64,000 nt of DNA from Isoetes taiwanensis (GCA_021234155.1 JAJEKV010000590.1:62001-126000), one strand, 5' to 3'. Shown: positions 11,946-24,232, counted from the first letter of the stretch. A program made the numbers and translations. The notes: generated by a model not told the origin, from the sequence alone.

Positions 11946-12540
11946 CCCTTAGACAATGGTGTGAGCCCCTTGCATTTTCTGCATTCATCTCAAACATATT
12001 TATGTTTAACATATGGTGCGATAGATTTGTGTTCTTAAGTTAGACATTGAGAAAGCACCCTCTTATGTTTTCTGCACTTTCAAAAATCAAAAGTAAGCAG
12101 TGTTAAGGATTTCCCTGCCTAAGTGGAGAGAGAGAGATTCAAAGTCATAAGCTAACACCAAGATTTACTTGAGAAGCCTGCCTATGAAGGTATCCTTTTT
12201 ATGTCAAACTAATGTCATTATTACCAACTCAGTGGGCCATATATTGCCTAAGCACAATGGTGTTTAGTTGCAGATGTGGCCTATAGTACAAAGTGCTGTT
12301 TTGCTGCAAAGTGGGAGTGTGACATGAGTTACTTCGGCGCCGTAGCGCCTGGTACTCGGATGTTGGCTCGGGGCACATAAAAATATTATATGATCTCTAA
12401 TGCTTTATTTTAGGGATTCCGGAATGTGAAAGATTGCCTTTTGATTTACCAGAAGAAGAGGAAGAATTGATAGCAGGTTATCAAACCGAGTAGAGATGTT
12501 CGATTTAATGGAACCAAATAGAATCTGCGCTGTGCTTTTC

Positions 12541-13020
12541 TTTTTTTAACATTGTTGCATTTGTTTGAAAGATTGGTGCATTGTATGATGATTCTTTCTT
12601 TTTTTAACATTGTTGCATTTGTTTGAAAGATTGGTGCATTGTATGATGATTCGGGACAATTTTGTGGTCTACTTTATTGCATAGGTTATATTGCTTTTGC
12701 AAAGAAGGACTTCAAAAATGATTTTGCATCATTTGATACTCTATTGTGTATTTGGATGAAGTTGCGGCAACAAACTTCTGTCCCAAATATTGTTGATCAT
12801 AAATTTCAAATAAATTGTGGTTATAATTCCTCTAGAACTTCAAATAGACAATGACGATGTTGAATAACATGTTATGTGTTGTATTATTTCGACGCCGGAC
12901 AAGATTCATTCATTCACATGGCACCAAATTCCAAATATTGTTTATCACAACTTTCAAAATAGATTGTGGCTATAATTCCTTTAGAACTTCAAGCAATGTC
13001 GAATAACATGTTACGTGTTG
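12541..13020. repeat. Small tandem duplications near the Helitron 3' end
   Basis: A 58-bp period duplication around TTTAACATTGTTGCATTTG (12541-12656), and a diverged duplication of about 150 bp around AACTTC...AATAACATGTTA (about 12780-13020). No gene supported. Confidence 0.7.
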
Positions 13021-13349
13021 CAATAACTTGAATTCATTTTACTCGAACCTCACCTAAAATAAATCCCTGGGAAACCTCTGATAATAATGATTCATCACAT
13101 TATTTGCAACGACATTCACAAAGCACCGTACCAAGCAGAAAAGGGGAGGGGGATAAATAATAATTATCCAACAAGCACCCAAAAACCTAACAACCAAAAA
13201 TAATAATAGCCTATAGTGCCACACTTTACATACACACAATATTTACAAAGATAAAAATTTGAGAGTGATCGTAATCTGGACATTCTTTGTGGCCCAAAAC
13301 ATTTATATGCTCTAAACTTATGCCCAGCAACGCTGGGCACCATTACTAG

Positions 13350-15189
13350 TCAGAACATGATGTACATTCTACATTTGGTTCTGCACTCTTTTCTGTAATA
13401 GAGTTAGCATTTATATAGGGTTAGAACTAGAGAAATAAAAAATGATAATACAGGTAATTATGACCTTGCATGTTACCGCAGAGATGGTTAAGAGTTTTAG
13501 GAAGCTTTTCAAGAGGACCTCTTACACCAAAGCCTAGGTAGGATCTTCCTTCCATTCCTTTCTTTTTCTGAAAATTAAGATTCTTTACTGCTTACATTTG
13601 TTTTTTTTTTTTTTTTGAAGGCAAGATATTTTTATTTTTTTTAATAGTATGTAGTAAATACATTTATTTAAGGCTCCAAAATAGCCAGATAGCCTAAACG
13701 TGTCAACACGGGTGCTCAAAAGCCCAAGTGTGGCGGCAGAAAATAGAACCATTCCAGAAGTTCATTGAAAGCAAATATCCCAATAATACATGAAGATGCC
13801 GCCACCTAAAACCACCGAAAATCTGGTAGACAAATGTAGAGGCTGAAGGGGTGTCTTCCCGCGCGTTAACTTGGCCCCAAAATTCACATCTGCAAAAGGA
13901 TACTACAAGGAGGCAGCTTACTCTTTTCCTCTTGCTGTACTAGGAGATAAGTTGTCTCACTATCTTCTCCAAAAGCCAATGCCTTCTAGAGGCCTCCCCA
14001 AAGGGTGGTCTACTACTTCTGCCTCTACCTTTAGTCACCTGCTTGGGCATCATCCTCATTATACTCAACCAACCGGTAACCGGATAAGCGGAAGATAGTG
14101 AATGCATTTGGTCCTCCCCGATCCAAATGCCTCCGATTTTCCCTTAAGTATGGCCTTCTTTCATAATGCTGCCTCTTGCAACCACACCCTTCTTCTAGCT
14201 GGGATAGAAGTGAGCCAACATGAAAAAACTAAACTCCTTCAAGATACAATATTAGGGCATCCAAAATCTGTTAGAATCAGAGACCAAGCGAAGCAATGCT
14301 GCCACATTCCACCAACGCCTTCCATGACCTCACCAACACCCAAGCGAAGGCAACCTGTTTCTTGTAAGTCGCTTTGCACTCCTTGAGCATCCACCGGAAA
14401 GTTTCATACAAAGGGACAACACAAGAACTAAGATGCTAAATACAACACAAGTCTGCTCAGCCTCCGAAAATCATTGCAAAATAAAAGTGCCTAAGATGCC
14501 GGCTGAATAAGTCTTGGGCACCAATCTCTCAATGATCAGCCTGCAGTCGAGAAGAAACGTGCCATACCCCAAGTTCTGGCCAGTGCCTTAGCAGACACAA
14601 CGATGAGAGGCCACATTTGCTCAAGTTAGTTTGTCGCTCCAACTAATCTCGATGCCTTAACATGTCAGCTGAGAAAGAAGCATTTTCTTTTCATGTTCAT
14701 AAACTGGAGAAAACTCAACTGGTTGCTATGGCAGACACCTCTCCAAGATAGGAGCTATAATCCGAAGTACCTCAAAGCCCCCAAATTGCAGTGAGTGCAA
14801 TAAATTTCCTTGCCTGCAGTGAGTGCAGCCTTTCTAACCTGACCTGAATCTGATGAAAGAACTAGCCAAGCAGCCCACAAAAGAGAAGGATGTAAATCGT
14901 ACCATAGAACCCCATGTTGGAAACTCCTCCAGCAGCATCAACCGAGCAAGAAAGATTGATGCAGAATGGCGACTCCACTAGCTGGTTTGATCACAGAAAA
15001 ACAAGCAAGAAGGCTTCCTGACCTCAGGTCTTGTGCTGGACAGGTATCTTCAGAAGTTTAGGCGAACATCCAAGATGCCTCTGCTACAAGATTTGAAGCT
15101 GCGTCCACCTTCAGAAAATCTGCAAAGAAGCCACCGAATGAAGAAGCCAGTAGCCAGGTTTTCCACTGGCTACTCGTCCAGCAACCAAG
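13350..15189. other. Unassigned DNA with decayed coding traces
   Basis: A poly(T) run at about 13600-13617 is followed by sequence that could be the antisense 3' end of an old retroelement, but no target duplication was found. On the minus strand, 14240-14400 reads as plausible decayed protein (FRWMLKECKATYKKQVAFAW) with later stops. I cannot name it. Nothing else is recognisable. Confidence 0.4.
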
Positions 15190-15494
15190 ATGCCATATTG
15201 AGTAAAGACATTGAGTGATAACCAACTACACCACAAAACCATATTGAGTAAAGACATTATTCTACCTCAATTGGAGAATAGGCCAATGTGTTCAAGACAA
15301 AACCCAGCAATTCCAGTACCATTATGCGCCAAATTCGAGCTGTTCTCATGATATAAGTCAAGAGTATTAGTTGTTTTTACTTATGCAATGTTTTTGTGGT
15401 GTAGTTGGCTATCACGTCAGTCTCACACACTGAAGGTCTCCAGTTCAAATCTGGGCAAAACCAATTCAAATTTAGTTGATTCAATAATTAAGAA
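15190..15494 (+). repeat. tRNA-Val array, left stump of block 2
   Basis: Holds the 5' half of an AAC copy (minus, about 15216-15240) and a CAC copy on plus (15390-15463). It ends at ATTAAGAA, where a minus-strand Helitron is inserted. The array picks up with TATGCAAATAATTC at 18979, which is exactly the sequence that follows AAGAA in uninterrupted units. Confidence 0.85.
15390..15463 (+). tRNA. tRNA-Val (anticodon CAC), one acceptor mismatch
   Basis: Full length, CTCACAC loop, perfect anticodon stem and good T arm. The acceptor starts GTTTTTG, so position 2 mismatches C71. The copy at 59228-59301 carries the same change. Confidence 0.55.
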
Positions 15495-16688
15495 CTAGTA
15501 ATGGTGCCCAGCGTTGCTGGGCATAAGTAGAAGCCTATAAATATTTTGACCATAATGAGAGAAGCGTGTAGTAATAACGATGGCTAGTATGTAGATGATA
15601 CACATGCATCACCTACCGTCTAGCATTGTTAGGTTTTGCTTGGAAACATGTAGATGATACACATGCATCACCTACCGTCTACACCGCACAACGATAAGCC
15701 TAGCATGGAATCTTGGCCATCTTGTGGCATCAAATTTTGACCATTGGATCACTTTCGTGAAAAAAGGCACCGTCGAACATTTCTTGAAAAAAAAGAAGTG
15801 AAAAATATAAACCTCTTCATAATAATTAAACTGTGCAAGCAAATAATGTGTATTTCTAAGGCTTTTAATTTTCCTGGGATACTTGAAGCAAGATAGGTTG
15901 AAGCAGATGGGTGACACCGATGCTGAAGATTGAGGAAGTACATGCCATGGTATGACCATGCTTTTGATATATGTCTTTGGATTTTTGTCTGGTAGTGGCT
16001 ATGGCGTGGCTACATATAGCACAGTCAAGATCACAAGAAAAAAACAAAGAGACTCTTTTAAGAAAAGGATGACCGAAACTCTCTAGTATGATAAAGCCAT
16101 TGGGGCTACTCTGTGAATCAAAAAAATTAGATGCTGCAACCCCCATTTCGAGCATTTGCCTTGGCCGTAAATCGATACCCTCTACCATGATGAGCGTGGC
16201 AAACATGAAGCGAATTGCAGAGCTCCATTGAGCTTTTGATCCGGTCATTTCGTTACCTATCTCGGACCTAGTACGGTTAGAAAAGGCTTGGAATAGCTTG
16301 GGCGTTTTCTATAAATCTTACCTTAGCTCGAAGTTTCAAAGCGGTTCGGGGACCTAGGATGTTGTTCAAGAAGGCTGTGAAGCAAACCATATCCTCTTCA
16401 AACCCTACCCTCTTCAAATCTGTGGTAAACACAAACCAACGGAATGATGCTATGGCGATTACCGAGTTTTGAAGCTCTGTTGATGCATGCCATTCTGCAA
16501 TGCTGCCAATCTGCCGGAAGCTAATCTCTGCGCCTCTGCAGCTTTTGTTCTAGAGCCTGGCCGTGCGTTTTTCCTTCCTCTCAACCCTAAAACTTTGTGA
16601 CATGGCATCATCCTCACCATCCGTTTCGTCAAATCTGGACCGTCCAAATTAGGGCTGGGTCCAACACTTACACAATAACATTATAATA
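15495..16688 (-). mobile_element. Helitron E, copy 1
   Basis: The 3' end (minus) is at 15495: CTAG, then TAATGGT and hairpin GCCCAGC-GTT-GCTGGGC on the plus strand. The 5' subterminal sequence at 16630-16688 reads, in sense, TATTATAATGTTATTGTG then GTGTTGGACCCAGCCC. Its terminal TCTTA is separated from the rest by the next Helitron (16689-18973) and survives as TAAGA at 18974-18978. The interior holds only short ORFs. A near-copy lies at 59333-60558. Confidence 0.8.
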
Positions 16689-17288
16689 CTAGTAATGGTA
16701 CCCAGCCTTGCTGGGCATAAATTAGGAACCTTTAATTTCTTTCTTTTTTTATTCTCCCTTTTTTTTTCTAACCCCGTTCTCCCTCCCTTTGCCTACCCTT
16801 TCCCCTTCCCCTTTTTTTCTTTCTCTTTTTCTTATCAGCTTTTTCCCTTACTTTTTATCTTTCCCCGCTCTTCCCATTTTTCCACTACTCTCTTTCCCAC
16901 ATCCCCATTTGTTCCCTCTTTAGCTCCCATTGGCGCTTAGCGCCGAGGCCGCTCAGGCCCGCCTGGCGGATGGATGGCGATGGATGGCGCTTCTGGGCAA
17001 GAAGGATGGCGCCCGTGTGCTCGAGTGGGATGTCCGCCAAGGCTGCAGATACCGGGGTGCCGGGCGCCTTGGCGCAGTGGCCGAGGATGGGTGAGGAGGC
17101 ACTGGATGGGCTTATTTCCCCAGCGTTTTTTTCAGCCGCTTTCCCCGCGCCCGGGCGATTGGCGCGGGGGCTCGCTTTCCAAAGACCCAGCCAGAAGAGG
17201 TTACGGTTCGAGCCGCTTGGTGAAGCCTTAATGGCCGGAGGTATGAAGGTATGTTTGTTGCTTGTGCAACAAAGATGGACTTTTTTTG

Positions 17289-17467
17289 GACTATGGAGAA
17301 GCCATAGTCATCCCGGCAAACGCTTTTTCCGTGGTTTTAACCGGCCGCGATGGTTGTGTTCTCTCACGCTGTGCTTTTGGTTTAAGGGCTTCGCCCATGC
17401 TTGTTTGGACTTCGGTCCGGGACTTCGTCCCTTATGTATTTTCGGGTCCCATAACCCTATTGGGTTA
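17289..17467. other. Cluster of five short hairpins
   Basis: GACTATGG-AGAAG-CCATAGTC (17289-17309), GGGCTTCGCCC (17386-17396), GGACTTCGGTCC with a C(UUCG)G-type loop (17407-17418), GGGACTTCGTCCC (17419-17431) and TAACCC-TATT-GGGTTA (17452-17467). All are perfect stems inside a non-coding GC-rich stretch. Confidence 0.7.
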
Positions 17468-17484
17468 GTGGGCGTTAAAATTTT

Positions 17485-18968
17485 TCCTTCCTTCCCCTTC
17501 CTTCCTTCCTTTCCTTTTCCCCTTCCTCTTCCTTTTCCTTTTCCTTTTCTCTTCCCGTTTCTCATGCATTTTTTAAGTTCTCTTTTTTTACCTTTTCATG
17601 TGCCCTTTTCTTCCTTTCCCCACCCTCTTCCTCTTGATCACGTGCCCTTTTCCCCATCTCTTTTCCCATTTTCTCTCCTCTTTTCCTCATGCTCTTTTTG
17701 CTTTTCCCTTCTCCTTTTTTCCTTCCCTTTTCCTTTCAACTTTCCATTCCTTTTTTTCATACTTTCCCCACCCTTTTGTTTTGCGCGATGTTCCCTTTTT
17801 CCCTTTCCTTTCTCTTTCCCCTTCCTTTACATTTTCCCTTATTCATATGCCTCTTTCCATTCCCTTTTTCTCTAACCTTTTTTATGTACCCTTTTTTTCC
17901 TTCTTTTCCCCATCTTCTTCCCTTTTTCCCCTTTCCACTTTCTCCTTTCTTGTTTCTTTTTCTTTTCCCTTTCCCATACTCTTTTTCCCTTTCTTTTTCT
18001 ATTTCCTCACCTTTTCCCTCTTTCCCTTTTTCTCGTTGCCCTTTTCTCCTTCCTCTTTTCCTATTCCTTGCTCCCTACCCTTTGTCTATTCTAATTTCCC
18101 CACCTTTTTCTCCATTTTTCCATCCTTTTCCTCTTCCTTTTTCTTTTTTTTGCTTTTTTTTTTCTCTTTCTTCACCCTTTCTCTTTTCCCCTTTTTTTCA
18201 CGCCCTTTCCTTTTTCTCTTTTTTCGTTCCTTTTCCCAAGTTCTCTTTTTCCCTTTTCCCCTCTCTTTTTCCTTTTTACTTTTCTTTTCCCATAGACTTT
18301 GCAACCTTTTCTTATTTTCCCTTTACCTTTTTCTCCTTTTCTCACCTTTTACTTCTTACCCTTCTGCGGTGCTCTTTTTTTCCTTTCAAACCCTCGCCCT
18401 ATTCTATTCCTTTTTCTATTTTTTCTTTTTATCATTTCCATTTTCCTTTTCTCCTTCTCTTTTCCTTTTTCTTGACCTTTACTTTATTCCTTACATGGCT
18501 TTTTCCCTTTTCCCCTTTTCCTTTCATCGTTTTCCTTTTCCTTCCCCCTCTTCCTTTTCCCTTTTCCTTTTCCCTTTTCGTTTTCCTTTTCCCTTCCCTC
18601 TTCCTTTTCCCCTTTCTTCGTTTTCCTTTTCCCTTCCCTCTTCCTTTTCCTTTTCCCTTTTCCCTTTCATCGTTTTCCTTTTTTTCCCTTTTCCTTTTCC
18701 CTTTTCCCTTTTCCCTTTTTCCTTGATTTGTTTTTCCTTTTTTCCTTTTCTTTTCTCTTTTTTTGGGCTTTTCCCTTTTCCCTTTTCATCATTTTTCCTT
18801 TTATCTTTCCCTTTTCCTCCTTTTCCTTTTTTTCTTTGAGACTAGTTTTCCTTTTCTCCCTTTTCCTTTTCCTTTCCCTTTTCCTTTTCCCTTTTCCCTT
18901 TTCCCTTTTCCCTTTCATCTTTTTTTTCCTTTTCCCCTTTTCCTTTTCCCTTTTCCTTTTCCCTTTTC
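17485..18968. repeat. 1.5 kb homopyrimidine tract (CCTTTT/CCCTTTT repeats)
   Basis: Almost uninterrupted C/T on plus. The sense strand of the host Helitron is therefore purine (GGGAAAAGG). Long Phe/Pro/Ser/Leu ORFs here arise because such sequence lacks stop codons in several frames. Confidence 0.9.
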
Positions 18969-20816
18969 TAAGATAAGATATGCAAATAATTCTTTCTGAA
19001 ATTACTCGATTTTAAAAAGATCAATTATGGAATCCAACCAAGTTATATTGGCATTCAGTTTCCCTATTTGTCTAGTACAAACGGAAAAGCTTTCCTATGT
19101 TTCCACAATATGATAAGTGATTGATTGATATGTTTTTGCGCCAAGTAAAAACCAATACCTTGTTTGAGATCGTGGAAGAAATCAAGATAATACAATTGCT
19201 TATGGGCATTATCATAAGAAAAATGTAAAAGTTTAAAATAATATTAAATTGACACATTATACACAATTGTTACATGGTTTTGCCTTCAACTTGAAGGAGG
19301 CCTTCATTGTGTTAGGATCGACGTGATAACCAACTACACCACAAAGCCATATTGAGTAAAGACATTCTTCTAGAGAAATTTGAGAATAGGCCAATGTGTT
19401 CAAGACAAAACCCGCAATTCCAACCATTCATTATATTGTGCATGCCCAAGCGTAGTATTAGTTGTTTTAGTTATGCAATGGTATTTGGGAGTGTTTTACT
19501 TATGCAATGGTTTTTTGATTTGTTTTTGAAAATCACGCCAGGGCTTGAGTTGATTCGTAAAAATATGCAAATTTTTAAAATCTTGTTCAATGTCTCCAAC
19601 CAAGTTATATTGGCAAATTTCCTATTTTGTCTAGTACAACCGGATTTGAGATTAGAAATATTTATTGATTGATATTTTTTTCGGAAGTTCCCCGAGGCCT
19701 ATCAAGAAATGGATAATCCAACCAAGCTTTCTGGTTTTCAAACCTTAAATTGGGGGTAATTTGAGGGTTATGAAGGGGTAGGTAAAAAAAGCCTTTTATT
19801 AATTTCCAATCCATGGAAACAAGATTAGGATTGATGTCTAGTTTTTGGAAACCAATTTAAAAAAAAAGCTCCAATACGTTCTTTGATAGATATGTTTTTG
19901 AGTTAAAAGGCAGGACAAGTGATTGTTTGAGGAAGAAAAAATCAAGATAATACAATTGCTTATGGGCATTATCATAAGAAATGTAAAAGTTTAAAAAGAT
20001 ATTAAATTGACATATTGGATCACAATTGTTACACTAAGCATTTGGCGGAGACCGGGGCTTTAGCACGGCTTGATAACCAACTACATCACAAAACCATATT
20101 GAGTAAAGACATTCTTCTAAAAATTGGACCAGGGCCAACATCACAAAACCAAATTCAATATTGGTAGGTGAAAAGAGCATTTGAGTTGTTTTACTTATGC
20201 AATGGTTTTTGGTGTAGTTGGCTATCACGCCGGGCGATCATCAAAACCACCCGCTAGAAGAAAGGGCATCCAAATAAATAATTTAAATTTGGAATAATTA
20301 AGGTATATGCAAATAATTATTTCTGAAATTACTCGGTTTTAAAAGATCAATTATGGAATCCAACCAAGTTATATTGGCATTCCGATGCTCCTATTGTGTC
20401 TAGTATCTTGGGTTTTTCTATGTTTCCACAATATGACAAGTGATTGATTGATATGTTTTTGCGCCAAGTAAAACCAATACCTTGTTTGAGATTCTTGGAA
20501 GAAATCAAGATAATACAATTGCTTATGGGCATTATCATAAGAAATGATGAAAAGTTTAAAATCCGATTAAATTGACACATTATACATAATTGTTACATGG
20601 TTTTGCTATCACTTTGAAAACCTTAAAAAAGGTGTTAGACGATGTGATAACCAACTACACCAAAAAGCCATATTGAGTAAAGACATTTTTCTACCTCAAT
20701 TTGAGAATAGGCCAATGTGTTCAAGACAAAACCCAAGAATTCCAAAGCACCATTATGCGCCAAATTCAAGCTCTCATGATATATATCAAGAGTATTAGTT
20801 GTTTTACTTATGCAAT

Positions 20817-20888
20817 GGTTTTGTGGTGTAGTTGGCTATCACGCCAGCCTCACACACCGAAGGTCTCTAGTTCAAATCGGGTAAAACC
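20817..20888 (+). pseudogene. tRNA-Val (CAC) copy, short in the T arm
   Basis: Acceptor, D arm and CTCACAC loop are present. The T arm lacks two bases relative to intact copies. Confidence 0.6.
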
Positions 20889-21213
20889 AATTTAAATTTA
20901 GTTGATTCAATAATTAAGAATATGCAAATAATTTTTCTAAAATTACTCGTTTTAAAAGATCAATTATGGAATCCAACCAAGTTATATTGGCATTCCGGTT
21001 TCCCTATTGTGTCTAGTACAAACTGTAAAAGCTTTACTATGTTTCCACAATATGAAAAGTGATTGATTGATATGTTTTTGCGCCAAGTAAAAACCAATAC
21101 GTTGTTTGAGATCGTGGAAGAAATCAAGATAATACAATTGCTTATGGGCATTATCATAAGAAATGTAAAAGTTTAAAAGCGATTAAATTGACATATTATA
21201 CACAATTGTTACA

Positions 21214-21287
21214 TGGTTTTGCCCAGACTTGAACCAGAGACCTTCAGTGTGTTAGACTGACGTGATAACCAACTACATCACAAAACC
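21214..21287 (-). tRNA. tRNA-Val (anticodon AAC), possible gene
   Basis: Complete acceptor pairing (GGTTTTG/CAAAACC), good anticodon arm and a T arm with G-U pairs. The A box reads TGATGTAGTTGG instead of TGGTGTAGTTGG. Confidence 0.6.
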
Positions 21288-21404
21288 ATATTGAGTAAAG
21301 ACATTCTTCTACCTCAATTGGAGAATAGGCCAACGTGTTCAAGACAAAACCGTGCCAAACTCATGATATATGTCAAGAGTATTAGTTGTTTTTACTTATG
21401 CAAT

Positions 21405-21478
21405 GGTTTTGTGGTGTAGTTGGCTATCACGTCAGTCTCACACACTGAAGGTCTCCAGTTCAAATCTGGGCGAAACCA
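21405..21478 (+). tRNA. tRNA-Val (anticodon CAC), intact-looking
   Basis: 74 bases. The acceptor GGTTTTG/CGAAACC pairs throughout (one U-G). Anticodon and T stems are complete, with consensus A and B boxes. CAA lies just upstream, and the first TTTT downstream is about 60-70 bases away. Confidence 0.8.
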
Positions 21479-21782
21479 ATTTAAATTTAGTTGATTCAAT
21501 AATTAAGTATATGCAAATAATTATTTCTGAAATTACTCAGTTTTAAAAGATCAATTATGGAATCCAACCAAGTTATATTGGCATTCCAGTTTCCCTATTG
21601 TGTCTAGTACAATCCACAATATGACAAGTGATTGATTGATATGTTTTTGCGCCAAGTAAAAACCAATACCTTGTTTGAGATCGTGGAAGAAATCAAGATA
21701 ATACAATTGCTTATGGGCATTATCATAAGAAATGTAAAAGTTTAAAAGCGATTAAATTGACACATTATACACAATTGTTACA

Positions 21783-21856
21783 TGGCTTTGCTCAAACTTG
21801 AACCGGAGACCTTCAGTATGTTAGACTGACGTGATAACCAACTACACCACAAAACC
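21783..21856 (-). pseudogene. tRNA-Val (AAC) copy with damaged T stem
   Basis: Full length with a correct loop. The T arm reads TCCGG-TTCAAGT-TTGAG, with a mismatch and several G-U pairs. The copy at 24233-24306 has the same changes, showing unit-level duplication. Confidence 0.6.
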
Positions 21857-22629
21857 ATATTGAGTAAAGACATTCTTCTACCTCAATTGGAGAATAGGCC
21901 AATGTGTTCAAGACAAAACCAAAGAATTTCCTTTTCCATTATGCACCAAATTCAAGCTGCTCTCATGATATATGTCAAGAGTATTAGTTGTTTTACTTAT
22001 GCAATGGTTTTGTGGTGTAGTTGGCTATCACGTCGGGTCTCACACAATGAAGGTCTCTAGTTCAAATCTGGGTAAAACCAATTCAAATTTAGTTGATTCA
22101 ATAATTAAGAATATGCAAATAATAATTTTCTAAAATTACTCAGTTTAAAAGATCAATTATGGAATCCAACCAAGTTATATTGGCATTCCAGTTTCCTATT
22201 GTGTCTAGTACAACCTGAAAAGCTTTCCTATGTTTCCACATATGAAAAGTGATTGATTGATATGTTTTTGCGCCAAGTAAAACCAATACCTTGTTTGAGA
22301 TCGTGGAAGAAATCAAGATAATACAATTGCTTATGGGCATTATCATAAGAAATGTAAAAGTTTAAAAAGCGATTAAATTGACACATTATACACAATTGTT
22401 ACATGGTTTTGCGGAACTTGAACCGGAGACCTTCAAGGTGTTAGGACTGACGTGATAACCAACTACACCACAAAACCATATTGAGTAAAGACATTATTCT
22501 ACCTCAATTGAAGAATAGGCCAATGTGTTCAAGACAAAACCCAACAATTCCAAAGCATTCATTATGCGCCAAATTCGAGCTGCTCTCATGATATATGTCA
22601 AGAGTATTAGTTGTTTTTACTTATGCAAT

Positions 22630-22703
22630 GGTTTTGTGGTCTTGTTGGCTATCACGTCAGTCTCACACACTGAAGGTCTCCAGTTCAAATCTGGGCAAAA
22701 CCA
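22630..22703 (+). pseudogene. tRNA-Val (CAC) copy with altered A box
   Basis: All stems are good, but the A box reads TGGTCTTGTTGG instead of TGGTGTAGTTGG, hitting invariant D-arm bases. The copy at 25079-25152 shares this change. Confidence 0.65.
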
Positions 22704-23029
22704 ATTCAAATTTAGTTGATTCAATAATTAAGAATATGCAAATAATTCTTTCTGAAATTACTCAGTTTTAAAAGATCAATTATGGAATCCAACCAAGTTA
22801 TATTGGCATTCCAGTTTCCCTATTTTGTCTAGTACAAACTGGAAAAGCTTTTCTATGTTTCCACAATATGACAAGTGATTGATTGATATGTTTTTGCGCC
22901 AAGTAAAAACCAATACCTTGTTTGAGATCGTGGAAGAAATCAAGATAATACAATTGCTTATGGGCATTATCATAAGAAATGTAAAAGTTTAAAAGCGATT
23001 AAATTGACACATTATACACAATTGTTACA

Positions 23030-23103
23030 TGGCTTTGCCCGAACTTGAACCGGAGGCCTTCAGTGTGTTAGACTGATGTGATAACCAACTACACCACAAA
23101 GCC
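23030..23103 (-). tRNA. tRNA-Val (anticodon AAC), intact-looking
   Basis: Acceptor GGCTTTG/CAAAGCC gives seven Watson-Crick pairs. This differs from its neighbours by a change at position 3 that improves pairing. Anticodon arm and T arm (TCCGG-TTCAAGT-TCGGG) are complete. Confidence 0.8.
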
Positions 23104-23236
23104 ATATTGAGTAAAGACATTCTTCTACCTCAATTTGAGAATAGGCCAATGTGTTCAAGACAAAACCCAGCAATGCCAAATTCAAGCTGCTCTCATGATA
23201 TATATCAAGAGTATTAGCTGTTTTTACTTATGCAAT

Positions 23237-23310
23237 GGTTTTGTGGTGTAGTTGGCTATCACGTCAGTCTCACACACTGAAGGTCTCTAGTTCAAATCTG
23301 GGCGAAACCA
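23237..23310 (+). tRNA. tRNA-Val (anticodon CAC), intact-looking
   Basis: All four stems form; the T stem TCTAG/CTGGG uses two G-U pairs. Consensus A box, B box GTTCAAATC, CAA upstream. Confidence 0.75.
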
Positions 23311-24232
23311 ATTTAAATTTAGTTGATTCAGTAATTAAGAATATGCAAATAATTCTTTCTAAAATTACTCAGTTTTAAAAGATCAATTATGGAATCCAAC
23401 CAAGTTATATTGGCATTCCAGTTTCCTATTGTGTCTAGTACAAACTGGAAAAGCTTTACTATGTTTCCACAATATGAAAAGTGATTGATTGATATGTTTT
23501 TGCGCCAAGTAAAAACCAATACGTTGTTTGAGATCGTGGAAGAAATCAAGATAATACAATTGCTTATGGGCATTATCATAAGAAATGTAAAAGTTTAAAA
23601 GCGATTAAATTGACATATTATACACAATTGTTACATGGTTTTGCCCAGACTTGAATTAAAGAGACCTTGTTACATGGTGTGTTAGACTGACGTGATAACC
23701 AACTACATCACAAAACCATATTGAGTAAAGACATTCTTCTACCTCAATTGGAGAATAGGCCAACGTGTTCAAGACAAAACCGTGCCAAACTCATGATATA
23801 TGTCAAGAGTATTAGTTGTTTTTACTTATGCAATGGTTTTGTGGTGTAGTTGGCTATCACGTCAGTCTCACACACTGAAGGTCTCCAGTTCAAATGGCTA
23901 AAACCAATTTAAATTTAGTTGATTCAATAATTAAGTATATGCAAATAATTATTTCTGAAATTACTCAGTTTTAAAAGATCAATTATGGAATCCAACCAAG
24001 TTATATTGGCATTCCAGTTTCCCTATTTTGTCTAGTACAAACTGGAAAAGCTTTTCTATGTTTCCACAATATGACAAGTGATTGATTGATATGTTTTTGC
24101 GCCAAGTAAAAACCAATACCTTGTTTGAGATCGTGGAAGAAATCAAGATAATACAATTGCTTATGGGCATTATCATAAGAAATGTAAAAGTTTAAAAGCG
24201 ATTAAATTGACACATTATACACAATTGTTACA

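Larger units (their letters stand above)
7441..13349 (+). mobile_element. Non-autonomous Helitron, about 5.9 kb
   Basis: The 5' end is TCCTATATAATAATGTTATA, preceded by A. The 3' end is hairpin GCCCAGCAACGCTGGGC (13322-13338), then ACCATTA and CTAG (13346-13349) followed by T. These are Helitron hallmarks. The interior is AT-rich with many short ORFs and three sets of tandem duplications, but no Rep/helicase. An ORF at about 7898-8092 (YEGFLNGKTRLSVLFPKDSD...) may be a captured fragment of unknown origin. The base after CTAG is not the expected remainder of the 7007-7440 element, so the right flank has been rearranged or the pairing of ends is wrong. Confidence 0.7.
16689..18973 (-). mobile_element. 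Helitron F, nested in the 5' end of Helitron E
   Basis: Starts (plus) with CTAG, TAATG and a hairpin variant CCCAGCCTTGCTGGG. Its other end abuts TAAGA, the missing tip of Helitron E, so the junctions fit insertion between A and T. Contents: a short pyrimidine tract, a GC-rich segment (16930-17230), a run of strong hairpins (17289-17467) and 1.5 kb of pyrimidine repeat. The sense 5' end reads TCTTAGAAAAGGG, which is not the usual terminus, so the 5' end may be internally shortened. Confidence 0.65.

Noticed and set aside
17598-18839. A 413-aa ORF and similar long Phe/Ser/Pro/Leu ORFs at 28107-29706, 34097-35770 and 56901-58619
   Set aside because: Pure pyrimidine repeats have almost no stop codons, so several frames stay open at once. 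Composition is low-complexity and follows the repeat, not protein selection.
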